Below, piece after piece: positions 1-11,183 of a stretch of 64,000 nt of DNA. This DNA comes from Nemophila menziesii (Eukaryota; Streptophyta; Magnoliopsida; Boraginales; Hydrophyllaceae): positions 61,682,154 to 61,746,153 of the forward strand of contig JARWIR010000002.1 in assembly GCA_029959085.1 (NCBI GenBank), in the 5' to 3' direction. The notes beneath the pieces are model-generated. The model saw only the letters and a program-made list of their open reading frames with translations. It made no database searches and was not told the DNA's origin. Each line of letters starts with the position of its first letter. Position 1 is the first letter of the stretch. A program made the position numbers and the translations under genes.

Positions 1-867
1 AGTCAATACAAAATACTAACTTAGATTAAAGTATAAAATTCTAAATTTAGAAAAACATTAAGTGCATAAACTAGGGCTTAACCCATTATTGCGATTCTCA
101 AGCACTAAATGTTTAGCTCATATTCAAACTAAAAACTGAATAGAATCATTCATGTTTCCAATTACAGAAAAAGATAAAAACCTAATTAAAGGGTTGGGAT
201 GAACTGTTGTTGAAGACTAAAGTCTTCTCCGACTCTTCATTTGTCTTCTACCTTTTTGCTCTGACTCTAACTTTTAAAATAATAAAGCGTACTGAAAAAT
301 GAGTTCTAAAAGGCTATTTATACTTACTAAATCGGATTGAGATTTTTAATTAATAATATTAAGTCAAATGATAAAAAGCCCAAGTCCAAATTAGTGAGTC
401 CCTTAACTGATGTACACCATTTAGTAAAACAACCGTAACTTTTGTGTCTCACGTCCAAATCACCTGATTCTAGTCCTCAATTCGCGCTAACTCAGAGGCG
501 CAACTTTCTCCTTTGAATCTCCAAACCTAAATAAGTGTCAATTTGGCTCGAAGTCAGAAATTAGTAACAGCTATTCAGGATTTCATAACTTTTTGTCAAC
601 TCTTTGAGTGATACTTTCTCTTTTTTGACCTCTCCGCTTGATCTAAGACTTTAATATTCACTTATCCTCCTCAACTTGGTGCTCCCTAGCATCCATGTAC
701 CTATAATATTTATACTAAAAAACAAATTAACGCACAAAAGCTCTAAAAATACAATATCATAATTCTGAAGGGAGAAAGTTTAATATATTAAAATAAGCAT
801 AAAATTATATTAAATAAGTCTAATTTCTACTTATAATGATATCTCCTAATGGCATATATTTATAACA
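1..867 (-). repeat. Athila-like LTR fragment, truncated by the window edge
   Basis: The stretch shares a series of motifs with the LTR at 58,084-59,856: the 'gcgattctcaagc' block near 90, 'cacaaaagctc' near 733, 'gggagaaagt' near 770 and the edge near 840-867. The edge ends in tataaca, the complement of a TGTTATAAAT start, which matches TGTTCTAAAT of the 58-kb LTR better than TGTGATA of the LTR at 2,845. It probably belongs to the 58-kb subfamily. Only the interior-proximal part of the LTR is in the window. Similarity was judged by eye. Confidence 0.6.
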
Positions 868-1069
868 AAATGGGAGACTTCAAGTATCCTTCTCAAGTAA
901 AGTATAAAGTGGTTTGGCGATCTTGCAGAAATCTTTTACGAATCTTCGATAAAATCCTGCATGACCCATACAAATTTGGTTACACCCAAAATAGCTCTCA
1001 ATTGTGGTTGAAGCTTGCTTTGACATATAGAACTACTCTTCTCAAGTAAACCGATCAATTACCTAGTTT

Positions 1070-1309
1070 CTAAACTTCGTTTGTTAGAAAAAAAATGTCC
1101 TTCATGAATTTGAGATGTTTTGGAATCCTTTTAAGAGCTTCTACAAACGGTATGTTGATATTTAATTTACTCACTGTGTCAAGGAACTTCTTGAATTTGT
1201 TTTCATTGTTCTTGTTTTTTATACGTGACGGGAATGGTGGTCGAGGACGTGTCTTGTTCGCCACTAAATCTTTCTTATTTTGTGGTGTCTTCTCGGTAGG
1301 GACACTCAC
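1070..1309 (-). pseudogene. Athila gag C-terminal linker remnant
   Basis: The minus-strand reading is an 79-residue stretch with a basic, Pro-rich start (RPRPPFPSRIKNK) followed by FKKFLDTVSKLNINIPFVEA and LKRIPKHLKFMKDI. In Athila-type polyproteins this block lies between the gag zinc knuckle and the aspartic protease, with the pattern 'KFL..KL.INIPF.EAL...P...KFMK'. Here it is followed directly by non-protease sequence, so the polyprotein is truncated just before the protease. Family assignment rests on motif memory rather than a search. Confidence 0.6.
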
Positions 1310-1578
1310 TGGTTCATTTACTTATTCAACCACCTCTTCTGGAATGGGGGTTGGTTCTTTTGGTTGTTCTTTTTTCTATCTCTCTGGGTGGAGGTAATTT
1401 CTTTCCACTTCTCAATCCAATAGTATGACAAGCATCATCTTGAGGATTTACAGTGTCGCTTGGAAGTTGACCTACTTGTCTAGTTTGTATTGAATTCTCA
1501 ATTTGTGACGCTTAGCGCTCTAGCTGTTTGATGATGTTGATTTATTGCTCGAATCTGTCTTGATACATCCTTTGGCTT

Positions 1579-1971
1579 TCAGCTGTAAATTTTACGAATG
1601 CGGCTATCTCTTGTTCCAAGTTTGTAGCTGAAGGTTGCCTTGTAGGATGAACATAATTTGTGAGATTGGGCATGAAGTGGAGCTTGAACTCCATAATTTG
1701 GTACTTGTTGACATAATGGTTGTGGTTGAGCTGGAGGATAATAGTTCTGGGGTCGAGGCTGATAGAGGTCCCCTTGATAAGCGACCTTGTTTTGATTTTG
1801 TTGGAGATGATAATTAGCTTGATTTCCGTAAGTGTTATGGGGACCACCTGAATGATTGGCCTCTAGATGAGATACAAAGGAAATCGAGGCTGGATTTTTA
1901 GCACAACTCTCTAAAAAATGATCGCTTTTCCCACATCCTGGACATGAAGGTATTGTGTTTATGGGTTTCAC
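1579..1971 (-). pseudogene. Athila-like gag zinc-knuckle region, broken
   Basis: The minus-strand reading begins with a single CCHC knuckle, CPGCGKSDHFLESC, with CX2CX4HX4C spacing, expected to bind nucleic acid in the nucleocapsid part of gag. It is followed by a Asn/Gln/Pro/Tyr-rich stretch (QPRPQNYYPPAQPQP), the usual low-complexity tail after the knuckle in Athila-type gag. The frame separates this piece from the capsid part at 1,993-2,670, so at least one frameshift lies near 1,975-1,990. All four metal ligands of the knuckle survive although the element is dead. Confidence 0.65.
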
Positions 1972-1992
1972 CTGAGCTACGAAACTGTTCTC

Positions 1993-2325
1993 CTAACGTG
2001 ATTCTAACTCTTTGAACTGTTGGCTAATCTTTTCGAATCTTGTTTCTGGTATGGGATCTTCCTGATGTGTCTCTAATGGCCAACTCCTTTTAGTTTCAAC
2101 AACTCTATCCATGGTGATACATTCTTCCTCTGGATCTAAAAACACAAAACTTCCATTTACGATGTCATCTACCTTTGCTTTGGACTCGCTGTTGAGCCCG
2201 CCATAGAACATGATTAATTATTATTTGGGCGAGGAAACCTGGAATGGACACCTCGCTTTCTTCTCGTTAAAACGTAGTCATGCTTCACCAACAATTTCCC
2301 CTTCTTATTGCATGAAGTTTTCAAA
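1993..2325 (-). pseudogene. Athila-like gag middle section with nonsense codons
   Basis: Minus-strand codons from 2,325 to 2,211 read FENFMQ, stop, EGEIVGEA, stop, LRFNEKKARCPFQV. This matches the common plant gag pattern of an E-G-E-S-x-x-E-A-W-x-R-F block ahead of a C-P motif. The first stop sits where a Gln or Lys would be expected and the second where Trp is usual (TGG to TGA). From 2,211 the frame FYGGLNSESKAKVDDIVNG to 1,993 matches the 'FY.GL.....LVD...GG' block that follows. The piece continues the capsid-like gag above it. Confidence 0.6.
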
Positions 2326-2670
2326 CTACCACATGTCTTTTAAGCTCCTACTTATCACATAGAATTGATCTATGAATTTTTCTTGGAGTTTACCCCAATC
2401 TGGGATTGAATCAAGGTGTTGGTAGTCATACCAATTTTTTGCACTTCTGGTCAAAAAGAATTGGAATATGACGTAATACATTTGTTCCTTTGTGACACCT
2501 TTGATGATGTAGGCATCACAGATCTGCATAAATTTCTTAACATATCGAACCATATCTTGTTGTACAGCGCCACTAAATTGACCATAGCTCGAAAACTGTT
2601 CTAACATGCCTGGATTAGGCCTGGATTTAACGGCATGGAATTCTGGAGTGCAAATTCCTCTCGGTTGCAC
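2326..2670 (-). pseudogene. Athila-like gag capsid fragment
   Basis: A minus-strand reading frame of 114 codons. Residues about 40-100 carry ICDAYIIKGVTKEQM, FQFFLTRSAKNWYD and WGKLQEKFIDQFY, the typical order of plant retrotransposon gag: an 'F..IC......G' helix, an 'F.L...A..W' helix, then 'W..L...F...F'. The upstream stretch FSSYGQFSGAVQQDMVRYVK matches the 'FSG...EDP..HL..F' lead-in. The product would be the particle-forming capsid protein. It is only a segment of gag and is split from its C-terminal part by stops. Confidence 0.7.
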
Positions 2671-2807
2671 TCGGAATGAGATGGGAAGCTCTATATTTCT
2701 CGGACTTTACATCTGAATAACCTAAACTGATAAAACTAAAAACGAAATCGTAAAATAGAACTAACTAAGATTAAAACACTAAATAAAACACTAAACTAAC
2801 GATGTAG

Positions 2808-2823
2808 TCCCCGGTAGGCGCCA
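2808..2823 (-). other. Primer-binding site complementary to tRNA-Asp
   Basis: On the minus strand the sequence is TGGCGCCTACCGGGGA. It begins with TGG, the complement of tRNA CCA, and closely matches the tRNA-Asp-type site TGGCGCCGTTGCCGGGGA used by Athila elements, with a 2-bp deletion and a change in the middle. It lies about 21 bp inside the LTR edge at 2,845, on the correct side for a minus-strand element. It fixes the orientation and the family. Confidence 0.75.
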
Positions 2824-2844
2824 AAAACTTGGTGGTGGTTGGAG

Positions 2845-4528
2845 TGTGATAAAATAGTGATATAAAATTAGATAACTAGCACCCTATCCCACTACGATAA
2901 ACTCACCACAAGTGTACGGGTCGTTTGCAAGTAATGTATAAGTAAAACAGATATCGAGCTTGGGGACTACGAAAGTTAGATATGACTAATGCAATTATAA
3001 AGTGCAATAAAAGAAGTTTGAAGAATAATACGCTTTAAGAATCTAGAATATTTGTTTGGTTTTTAAGACTCTAAATAATTAACTAATTAAACTAAAGAAA
3101 AAAATAAGAAAAGAGACATAGTATGAGAGTTTAGCACAAGAAACAGAAAGTAGTCCCCACTATCCTTGTTCTATAATTATTACCAAAGGAAGAATTCTGT
3201 GATATCCAATAGCCACGGTTCTATATTCCTCCTAACCCCCTTCCTGGTGGAATTAGGAGATAACCTACAATTACCAAGGGACTTGGGTAAGGGGACCCTG
3301 TGCAATAATCGATGGTTAATCTCAAACCCTAGTGACTATCTAGTTAGGCAAGCCCATCAGGATCACTACCGCACACTAGACGTTTATGTGGTGTTTCAAT
3401 AGTTGAACACGCCTTCCGGGTGACCAACTATTAAGTTAATCGTATACATTGTACATCGCAAGAACTACAGACTTTAAATTAAAGCACATAAAAACAGAGT
3501 TATCACTACTAATTTCAATTAAATGTAAAAGGACATCCCAAATTAAAATAGATATAAAACTAGTCTAGTGTTCATACACATATTCTATTCTTAAGCTAAA
3601 AATATTTAGTTGATACTAAAGAAAGTAAGAAAATAAATTACAAACGGGATGGACTGGAATGGAATGAACAACTTTCAACTCCTTATTCTCTTCTTATCAC
3701 TTGCTCCTGGTGATTTCTTGTTGTAATATTGATTAAGGACTGAGCAAGGATGATTCTTCTAAGGCAATGTTATATATATATGACTAATTATATATACCAC
3801 CCAAAAATATACCACCCAAACGTCACCCAACGACGGGGCGTGAATTGGTTGTTCTTTAATTAGATCAATAAAATAAATAGATTAAAATTTGTAACCAACC
3901 AATTTACGCCATGTCATTGGGTGGTATTTGGGTGATATGTTTTTGGGTGGTATATATCATTACTATATATATTTATATATATATATATATATTCCCTTGG
4001 TCGAAATATGGAGTAGTCCCCAAGTTAAGGAGTCCAAATCTTACTAAAATCTGCATTCCTAAATTGTAGGACAGGAAAAATTCTTGCAGATTGTTTTGGT
4101 CATATCTCCTTCGTTACTTATTGGATTTTAATGTACTTTATATGGAAATTACCGCAATCAAAGATCTATTTTCTCATTAAACGAATCCTCCAAATTCGTA
4201 ACCCATTTTCCGCAGCATATAATTAATGGACGTATTTCTAGTATGGCAGACTCTTTACTTTCCAAGTATATCCAAACTTTTCCTTTTCAATTATGACTAA
4301 GAGGTTTTCCTTGTTTTTCTTAACTTAATATGATTATCCCAAGGTGAATGAGTTTCCAATACCTAAGTGGTACACAAATAACACACAGGTTACGCGCAAA
4401 AGCTGATAAAATAGCAAAACACCTAAAACTAGACAAGAATGTGTAAAGTAAAACAATATGGGGGTATCCAAAAATAAAGCACTAGACACCCTTAAAATGA
4501 TGTCTCGTGACTACATTATTCTATCACA
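2845..4528 (-). repeat. Athila-like LTR, 1,684 bp
   Basis: The edges are TGTGATA at 2,845 and TATCACA at 4,528, a perfect 7-bp inverted repeat with the TG...CA termini of LTRs. The primer site at 2,808-2,823 lies next to the left edge, so this is the 5' LTR of a minus-strand element. Internal blocks ('accctagtgactatctagtta', 'acactagacgtt', 'atgatgtctc') recur in the LTR at 12,106-13,654. A MITE-like inverted repeat is nested at about 3,790-3,957. No matching 3' LTR of this subfamily is in the window. Confidence 0.7.
3790..3957. mobile_element. MITE-like inverted-repeat element nested in the LTR
   Basis: The left end reads ATATATACCACCCAAAAA and the right end, complemented, begins ATATATACCACCCAAAAA as well. 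The inverted repeats extend inward about 60 bp, to 'aattggttg' on the left and 'caaccaatt' on the right, with scattered mismatches. The element has no coding capacity. I could not define a clean target duplication because both flanks are TA-rich, so the superfamily is open. Confidence 0.6.
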
Positions 4529-5109
4529 TAAATGGAAGATCGTGGGTATAAACTAAACCTTTTTCGTAGCTTATACAACATGAATGTGCGTTGTACCACA
4601 TAGGTCTGTGCAAAGCCTTGAATTTCATATATTGTGGCACGGTATGTAATGTGATACGATAGTCACTGATACGGTCATGTAGTGTACTGCATGGGTTGGT
4701 GGTTATAGCATAACCAGTCCTTGCTCTCGGCCTAAAAATCATATTCTTCATTAAATCGACATTATTCATGATAGGATGTCAAGGAGACGTCCGTAATCAT
4801 TCCATATGGATAATTCTACAAGTTTATAAGCCTCAAGTGGTGGTCCTTTCGAGAAGGATGTGATGAACAAAAAAAGGGTGATGATCGAGAAGTCTGTAAC
4901 TATCAGCAGGGTAGAAATATGTGCTATGAAGGTCTTGATTAAAGACCATCAAGTTCAAGAGTACGTTCACTTGACGAGATTTTGTGGTTTCCTCACTTCA
5001 CTATGTGTTAATTCAAATCGAAAGATATTATCAATTAAGTACAATTCACCCAAATGATGGTATTTAATGAAACATGTTCGCCTTCTCTCCTAAGAACCTA
5101 GTGGGGGAT
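4529..5109. other. Unassigned 580-bp spacer
   Basis: The spacer lies between the Athila-like LTR and a probable copia LTR. Two short open stretches (minus 4,524-4,769, plus 4,860-5,057) show no recognisable motif. If the copia call at 5,110 is right, the purine-rich 'gtgggggat' at 5,101-5,109 would be its polypurine tract, and the 3' part of this spacer would be the interior of a very decayed or non-autonomous copia element. Confidence 0.4.
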
Positions 5110-6000
5110 TGTTGAAATAATTAAAATAGAGTTAAAGATATTTCTTTTATTAATCCTTTCATATTCTTGGAATAAGTGGAAAAACCTTTTTCTTTGGAAA
5201 AAATCCCACATAGTAAATGAAAAAGTAAAAAATTTATTATACATTATACTGCCTTTCTTTCTATTTCATATCACATAACATTATGGAGAATAAATGAGAA
5301 ACATGAAAACCCCACATGCGTTGACCACCATACCATCACCACCACCTCCCTCCTTTCCGGACTGGCCTGGTAACGGTGTAGTCTTAGTCGTGGGAAGTCT
5401 TTGGGAATTAAAAAATAAATAAAAAACCTAGTTTTGAAACTAGTATTTATAACAATCCCTAATAAATTATATTAATCTCAACAAAAGATAAAACACCCTA
5501 GGCTTAATGTCTCTTTTATTTATACTTAATTCACTATATTTCACCATAAAGACTAAACTATTATGGATGTTACAAGAGACTGGTCAATCTGTCCAGACTC
5601 GTACATTGACCAGCTACTAGAAAAATGTCCAAGTTCATAGAAGACTTTGAAAATTATGTAACCAACAAAACGCCTGCATTTATGACGCTTTAGTCACCAA
5701 CCTTTAATATGACGATTCTGGTAAACCATTTCTCCTATAAATAGAGCCATAGTCACCTGCATTATACACAAAACTAAGAATTCAAAAAAGATAGCTCTAT
5801 TCTCCCTTCAACTTAATAATAATCCTGACATAGAGATTAGATTTATACACTTGTAAGAGATACCAGTATTCCCAAAATATTTTTTTAAAACAATAATATA
5901 TATGTATTCATATCTTGTTTTTTTTCTTAATTTTCGTGTAAGATATTTACATTTAAATTCTTGTAATAGTTGCAGTATCAGTGATATTAATATCACAGCA
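5110..6000 (+). repeat. Probable Ty1/copia-type LTR, right end undefined
   Basis: TGTTGAAATAATT at 5,110 directly follows a purine tract (gtgggggat), the usual polypurine-tract/LTR junction of plant copia elements. Inside are 'aatcccaca' near 5,207 and a strong TATA-like CTATAAATAG near 5,736 followed by CA-rich sequence, as in copia LTR promoters. I could not find a matching CA-ending edge, so the right boundary is approximate. No copia protein was found upstream, so it is either a solo LTR or the end of a non-coding element. Confidence 0.45.
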
Positions 6001-7500
6001 AAACAAACAAGATTCATTAAGGCCAAATTCATAGTGATTCATAGACGGAGCAAGTTGATTTCGCTACGGTTTTAGATGATTCACCAACCTCTCCCTAATA
6101 CATTGTAATCAATTAAATTTTCAGAGCAAAAAGAAAGGAACAATTCATTTTAAATTATGTTACCCATTTTTTAAAAATATAGTAATATATTATTTAAATT
6201 ACCTTTAAGCATTATCTCGATTGGACGAGTCAACTAATTCCATAGACTTTTTATATCACCATCATCATATACGCTGGACTTCAATAGTAGGTGTTGTTTC
6301 ACGAACTAATGAAATAATCCAATGGACAATTGAAATCGTCTTCGCAAAAATTAATCCTACTGTCAACCGCTCATATTCTTATTTAGAAAAAACTCATTTG
6401 AACTTATACAAGAATGAGAGACGAAGCCCCTAAGTGAAACACATCAGTGTTTTAAAAGTGCTAGAGCTAATTTAAATCTTTTCATGTGCCTAGTATTTGG
6501 TGAAGTGGTCAACTGGATACATTTAAGTTGCACATTTAACTTCATGTGTTGGTAGAAAAAATATTTAAGCATCACTGACCATGCAAAACATGTACATACG
6601 GCTAATAAAGTAGTTTCTGCCATATAGAAATATTCTAAAAAAAATGAATTAACTTGGATGACCAAACGTGGTTGGGTTTTGTTTTTTAGTTTAATAAAAT
6701 AAATTTGTTAAAATAAAGTTTGAAACAAGAGTAAAATAATTTCTATTAATGATCGTGGCGCTAAAGAGCCTTGTGTGTATATAAAAATATATGAATACAA
6801 CCTTTTATTTATATGGACTACCCTTGATTACTCAAACACGTTAATCTTTATTCACGGTTGTTGTGATGTTTGGCTTATTATTATCATAGGCCATGTTAAT
6901 GGATAGATTATTATGTGGCATCATAATGGATCATGTTTTTGAGTTTGAAGTTGGTGGGATCGTGAGATATCCCTACTTGTTGGCTTTATGCAAGATGATC
7001 AGTTTTCAAGTTATATCTTCTTCATAGGGTTCATACCGTTTTTCTTTAGAGATTATTGATATCTTTGAAGATCTCATGGTTATGGATAGTATTCCTTCAC
7101 TGATATTCTATTTGCTCAAGGTAAGGTGACATTTTCTTCCTATTACTTCCATTTTAACATTTATTGAACATGTTTTATGTCATTAACTCTGTGTGCTTTG
7201 ATTCTGGAAATACCATAGAACACTAACTTCTTTAGAATTTCATTTGGAAGATTTCGGTGAAGGTCTACTTTCGAGTGATGAAATAAAATTTTAAAGTAAT
7301 TTTAAAGTATCAATATACAATCAGCATCGCGTAGCCGCACCTAACAAAATTCGGGTAACGGATTCAAATAAACATATTTATTCAAGAGAAATGCCGGGTT
7401 CCTTATTCAAGTATATACGATGTTGATCTAATAATTTAGACATCAATTAATGTTTCCAAAGAACAAAATCAGAATGCTGATTCTAAAGTCACTGGGATGC
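6001..7500. other. AT-rich spacer, nothing identified
   Basis: Short open stretches at 6,221-6,433 (plus) and 6,444-6,665 (minus) have no motif, no flanking splice signals that I trust and no similarity to other parts of the window. I regard them as chance. Confidence 0.6.
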
Positions 7501-7501
7501 T

Positions 7502-7874
7502 GATTTGATATTTTCTACAAACGTTTAATGCCACCTTGATGTGTCCTTCTTTCGAATAAGGCCTGCATACAAAATATAAATTTAAAAGTTATTTTAATTA
7601 ACAATCAAAGAAATATTGCAATTGAGCTTGAATACTTGAATACTGTAAACAATAAAAATCCTATACTCCCCGGAATGATGACTAGCGGGGATCACAGAGG
7701 AGAATTATGAAGAGATAAAAAGATACATAAAGATCATACCTTTCAGGTGTACACGGCACTAACGAAGAAGAGGAGGAAGGAAGAATGTCTTCGACAAAAA
7801 TCAGAGAAGAGCCAATTCCAGAGCTCCGTTGAAGCTCTGGGCAGATCAATAACTCGTCTTTGAATGCCAGACAT
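7502..7874 (-). other. Weak two-exon gene-fragment candidate
   Basis: On the minus strand an ATG at 7,874 opens a 42-codon frame starting MSGIQRRVIDLPRASTELW, which ends at a TGA near 7,746. Just beyond, GAAAG|GTATGATC at about 7,740 looks like a splice donor, and TTTTGTATGCAG|GC at 7,562 looks like an acceptor, so an untranslated or alternative-frame first exon is possible. In another frame the same exon reads ILPSSSSSLVPCTPER, and the second exon can read GHIKVALNVCRKYQISIP. This patch is clearly less AT-rich than its surroundings. I do not recognise a family, and it could be a leader exon or a relic. Confidence 0.25.
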
Positions 7875-7879
7875 ATAAT

Positions 7880-9490
7880 TATTCCTGTTTTTACAAGAAG
7901 AATTAGAAAAACTGAATGAATATTACCTATATGGAAATTTTGAAATAAAAGTAAAAATAAATAAATAAAGAGTCCAAGTATTACCTATATGGATTTGTAA
8001 CAGTTGGGGTAAAGGTATCTTAATCTAAGTATTATTGTCAAATATAGTTAATTTTCTAGTTTATAGATTACTAACAAAAGTTTACTAATCGAAAACCAAC
8101 AACAAGACTACTTATGTCATGATAGTTCTATCATACACTTGTCAATGGTACAAAATATTCGATTAAAATGATCCATAAATGATCACCAATAACTTAAAAT
8201 CAATGTACTAATCCCACAAATGTAGTATGAAACAAATACTATGTCACAACAGGACAACTACATATGGAATGATTGTTATTGAGGGAGCAGATGGCTAATT
8301 CCACGTCAAAGAAATCAACAAATAAGACATTGTATTTGAGCCACTTAACTTAATTATTCTAGAATCTAGAATATTTGTGTTTTTTAATTTTATTTCCGTG
8401 TGACAGATGTAGGAATGTTTGTGTTCTTGACTCTTGATAATTCCATGATAAGGTTTTAGGAGATCTGTAACTAGAACAAGAGCTAGACTATAGTTATCTA
8501 CCTAATAATACTAGAGCAGCAACTATTTTAGAAACTACATATTGATAAGTTGAGTACAAATGTTGCATAAAATGTGCGAAGCTGCTTAAACTGGGTTGAT
8601 GCTATATGATAAAGCAAATAGTGGGTCTAATCTTTTCAAACTTATAATAATGATTGAGAAAATTATATTAATCAAAATTACTCTACAATTTCTTTAAATT
8701 CTTGATTACTACTTTGATTTTAAATTAATTTAAAGTAGGAAAAATATCTTACCTAGATAATTAGAAGAGGCTGGTGGTGACGGATTGAAATGACATAATC
8801 AACGACCTTATAGGAAAAAGCTTATCTAACATTATCCTAACTTTTGAGTACATAGATCTGTGGGCAAAATCCATAATAATATACATTAAAAATTATTCCT
8901 TATAAAAATTCACTATTATAATTATATCAAACTATTAATGTAATGAACATCCTAAACTCATATAGTATATCATAAGTTTAAATAAATTATGTTTTTTATA
9001 TGTTTAATAGAAATTTAATTACACTTGCAGAAGATTATAATAGTTAACCTAATTTAAAATTGAAACAAAACTCTACACAAATCTTTAAAATATTAACAGA
9101 TAATTAGTTAAATAAATACTATTTTTCAGAAAGTTAACTAAGAATTAGCTAAATTAATATTATTTTCTAGTTTAATTTTAGTAATTTAAAAACAAATTTT
9201 CTAAATAGTTAAGGAAATGAAAAGTAAACATACAGATTCAAAAATTACCTCTATGAAGGTTGCGTTATATATCCAGTTATATATCCGGGAGAAATCTACA
9301 AGTCTAAAGATTAAATCTTCTATGTGTTTTTTGGGGTTGACTGTGCGGCTGTGCCCTAGATCGACTTGCATGCTGTGTCATGTGAATCTATTTATGTATT
9401 AATATCCTTATACTGGTTTTTGGTTTTTTTATCGGTTGGGTCTTCAATATTGTTTGTTTTACTTCTTAATTTGGTTTTTTTTCTGTTTTT
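7880..9490. other. AT-rich spacer, nothing identified
   Basis: Mostly short A/T runs. The only open stretch over 60 codons (9,217-9,402, plus) shows no motif. No inverted repeats or tandem units were noticed. Confidence 0.6.
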
Positions 9491-9495
9491 TTAAA

Positions 9496-9636
9496 GGGTA
9501 ATGCTGATATCAGCCAAATCAAATCACTTTTTATAGTCTTATATGACCAATCATAAAAGAAGGAAAAAATTATGAAAATGAAATTATGTGATTGGTCCAT
9601 TTCAAAAAGATGTAGGGATGATATCCAGCCTTATTC
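9496..9636. mobile_element. 141-bp MITE with 9-bp target duplication, Mutator-like
   Basis: The left end is GGGTAATGCTGATATCAGCC; the right end, complemented, is GAATAAGGCTGGATATCATC, an imperfect inverted repeat beginning with G. TTTTTTAAA occurs at 9,487-9,495 and again at 9,637-9,645, consistent with the 9-bp duplication of Mutator-like elements. The flanks are low-complexity T/A, so the duplication alone is weak evidence; the inverted repeat carries the call. Confidence 0.6.
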
Positions 9637-9645
9637 TTTTTTAAA

Positions 9646-10950
9646 ACGTTAGTACTGGTTAATCAACTATATTGACCAAAATAGTCAGTGGAGTTTGAGA
9701 TATTTTAGCTGGCCAAGGAATATATTACTGAAAATGTTCTCTACTACAACATCTATCGTTCAAATTTTATAATTAATTTCTTCTGTAAATTTTTTTGTCC
9801 TTCCAGCTTTGTCTAACATTTCCAAGACAAAAGATCATGTTATTTTCTTAACAAATTTGCATCACTATTTTATGGATGTATCTAGCCTTCCTACTCACCC
9901 ACAGATGCGATCCAGGTTCCCAGATACATCTTCAAGAATATTAGACGTCATATTTATCTTTAAGAGATTAAAACTTCCTCCTTGTCACATGCAGGAGTAT
10001 CCATCGCTTTTAGGGTTGTCTACTAGGGTTAAAGGATCCTCTAATACCTATTTCTTTATCATTGTAGTATCCCATGGTTGTATGCAATGGGTTTGCTTTT
10101 TTGCCTCTTTTGTACCGAAGATTTGTTTTGTGGGAGATCATTTTATAGCCTTCCTACTTTATTCTATTCGTGCATGTATTTTTATTGAAGAGTATCTTAC
10201 TAGACTGTCTTGATTATCTCAAATAAAGGACAACTACTGTTCTTCTAAGAAGATAAAGGATTATTTGCACAATCTTTACTCAACATGCCTTGTTGATTAT
10301 CTCGATTTCCAAGGCTGTTCTATTTTTGTATTTATTTTTTAACCTGGTCCCTTTAATTCTCTATTGCCTTGTTTTGGCTATGTTTAAGAAACCTAGCATT
10401 TATTATATCATAATTCAGGGAAATAATAATAAGGAAGTCATTCAACTCTATTATTATTCATATAATTCGTATGTTGGCAATAAATTCTTGTTAACTCTTC
10501 AAAATATAACTAACGAAACCGGAATTATGACAGTTTCGTCACATTGAAGTTATATGATATATGATAATTCCATTTCAGCATTTATAGTTGTCATTTTTTC
10601 GATGCTACTATATATCCGCATTAACATTTGGTCCGAGGTTTTCATTTACTCTCTTATTAATGTGTCTCATAATAACTCTACTTATAAGTGGTCTTTTTAA
10701 AAATTATGGGAATAGGTTTTTCTGACGAACATATATACTTTTGGTGTTATTATCACGTATATTCTACATGCAAGAAACTACACGAGTTCCCAAAGAACTC
10801 TTACTCTTCTTATCACGCCAAATATCTTCATCAGGGAGAGAATATCATTCTAATGTTTCCAAAAAGTAGTTTCTTACAAGAAATAACGACTCTTACTTAT
10901 AGGACAGTATATGACTATTCATATTACATATTAATTTTTTCATGAATAAA
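9646..10950 (+). other. Region with three unrecognised open stretches
   Basis: Plus-strand open stretches of 134 codons (9,809-10,213), 85 codons (10,290-10,547) and 85 codons (10,688-10,945) lie in one 1.1-kb block. The first is Phe/Ile/Cys-rich with no domain that I recognise. In an AT-rich genome a 134-codon run is longer than most chance frames, and the block is slightly less AT-rich than its flanks, so a decayed coding sequence is possible. There is no supporting start context, splice pattern or homologue in the window, so I do not call a gene. Confidence 0.25.
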
Positions 10951-11183
10951 GGCTCGTTTAGATGTACTTATTTTAGAGTAGAAAAACGCTTTTAGAATAA
11001 AATTATAATTTTAAAAAAGTTATTAATCATTATTTTGAAATCTAGAATCACTTTAAGTATTATTTTTTTTAAGAATCACCAATTTGCAACTTTTCCTAAT
11101 AGTGACTTTCGTAGTTTGAAACACTTTTATAGTTCTAAAAGCACTTTTAAGTGCTTTTAAAAAACACACTTCCAGACAGGCGC
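10951..11183. mobile_element. hAT-like MITE
   Basis: The left end is ggctcgtttagatgtactta; the right end, complemented, is gcgcctgtctggaagtgtgt, the common plant hAT-MITE pattern of 'GG.C.GTTTGGAAGTGCTT' termini. The interior is rich in 'gcttttaaa' blocks. The family resembles the three related elements at 43,401, 51,952 and 56,233. A clean 8-bp target duplication was not visible. Confidence 0.5.

Larger units (their letters stand above)
868..2844 (-). mobile_element. Gag-only interior of an Athila-like Ty3/gypsy element
   Basis: Read on the minus strand from the primer site near 2,823 toward 868, the order is untranslated leader, capsid-like gag, zinc knuckle and a gag linker, then an abrupt LTR edge at 867. 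Protease, reverse transcriptase and integrase are all missing, so at least the pol region was deleted or the interior is a chimaera of two elements. The two flanking LTRs belong to different subfamilies, which favours a composite. The coding parts carry several in-frame stops and frame changes, so nothing functional remains. About 200 bp (868-1069) next to the LTR edge match nothing I recognise. Confidence 0.65.

Noticed and set aside
1095..1397. 100-codon plus-strand open stretch
   Set aside because: It is antisense to the Athila gag linker on the minus strand, which shows the recognisable motifs.
3166..3402. 78-codon plus-strand open stretch
   Set aside because: It lies inside the LTR at 2,845-4,528 and corresponds to non-coding blocks shared with the LTR at 12,106.
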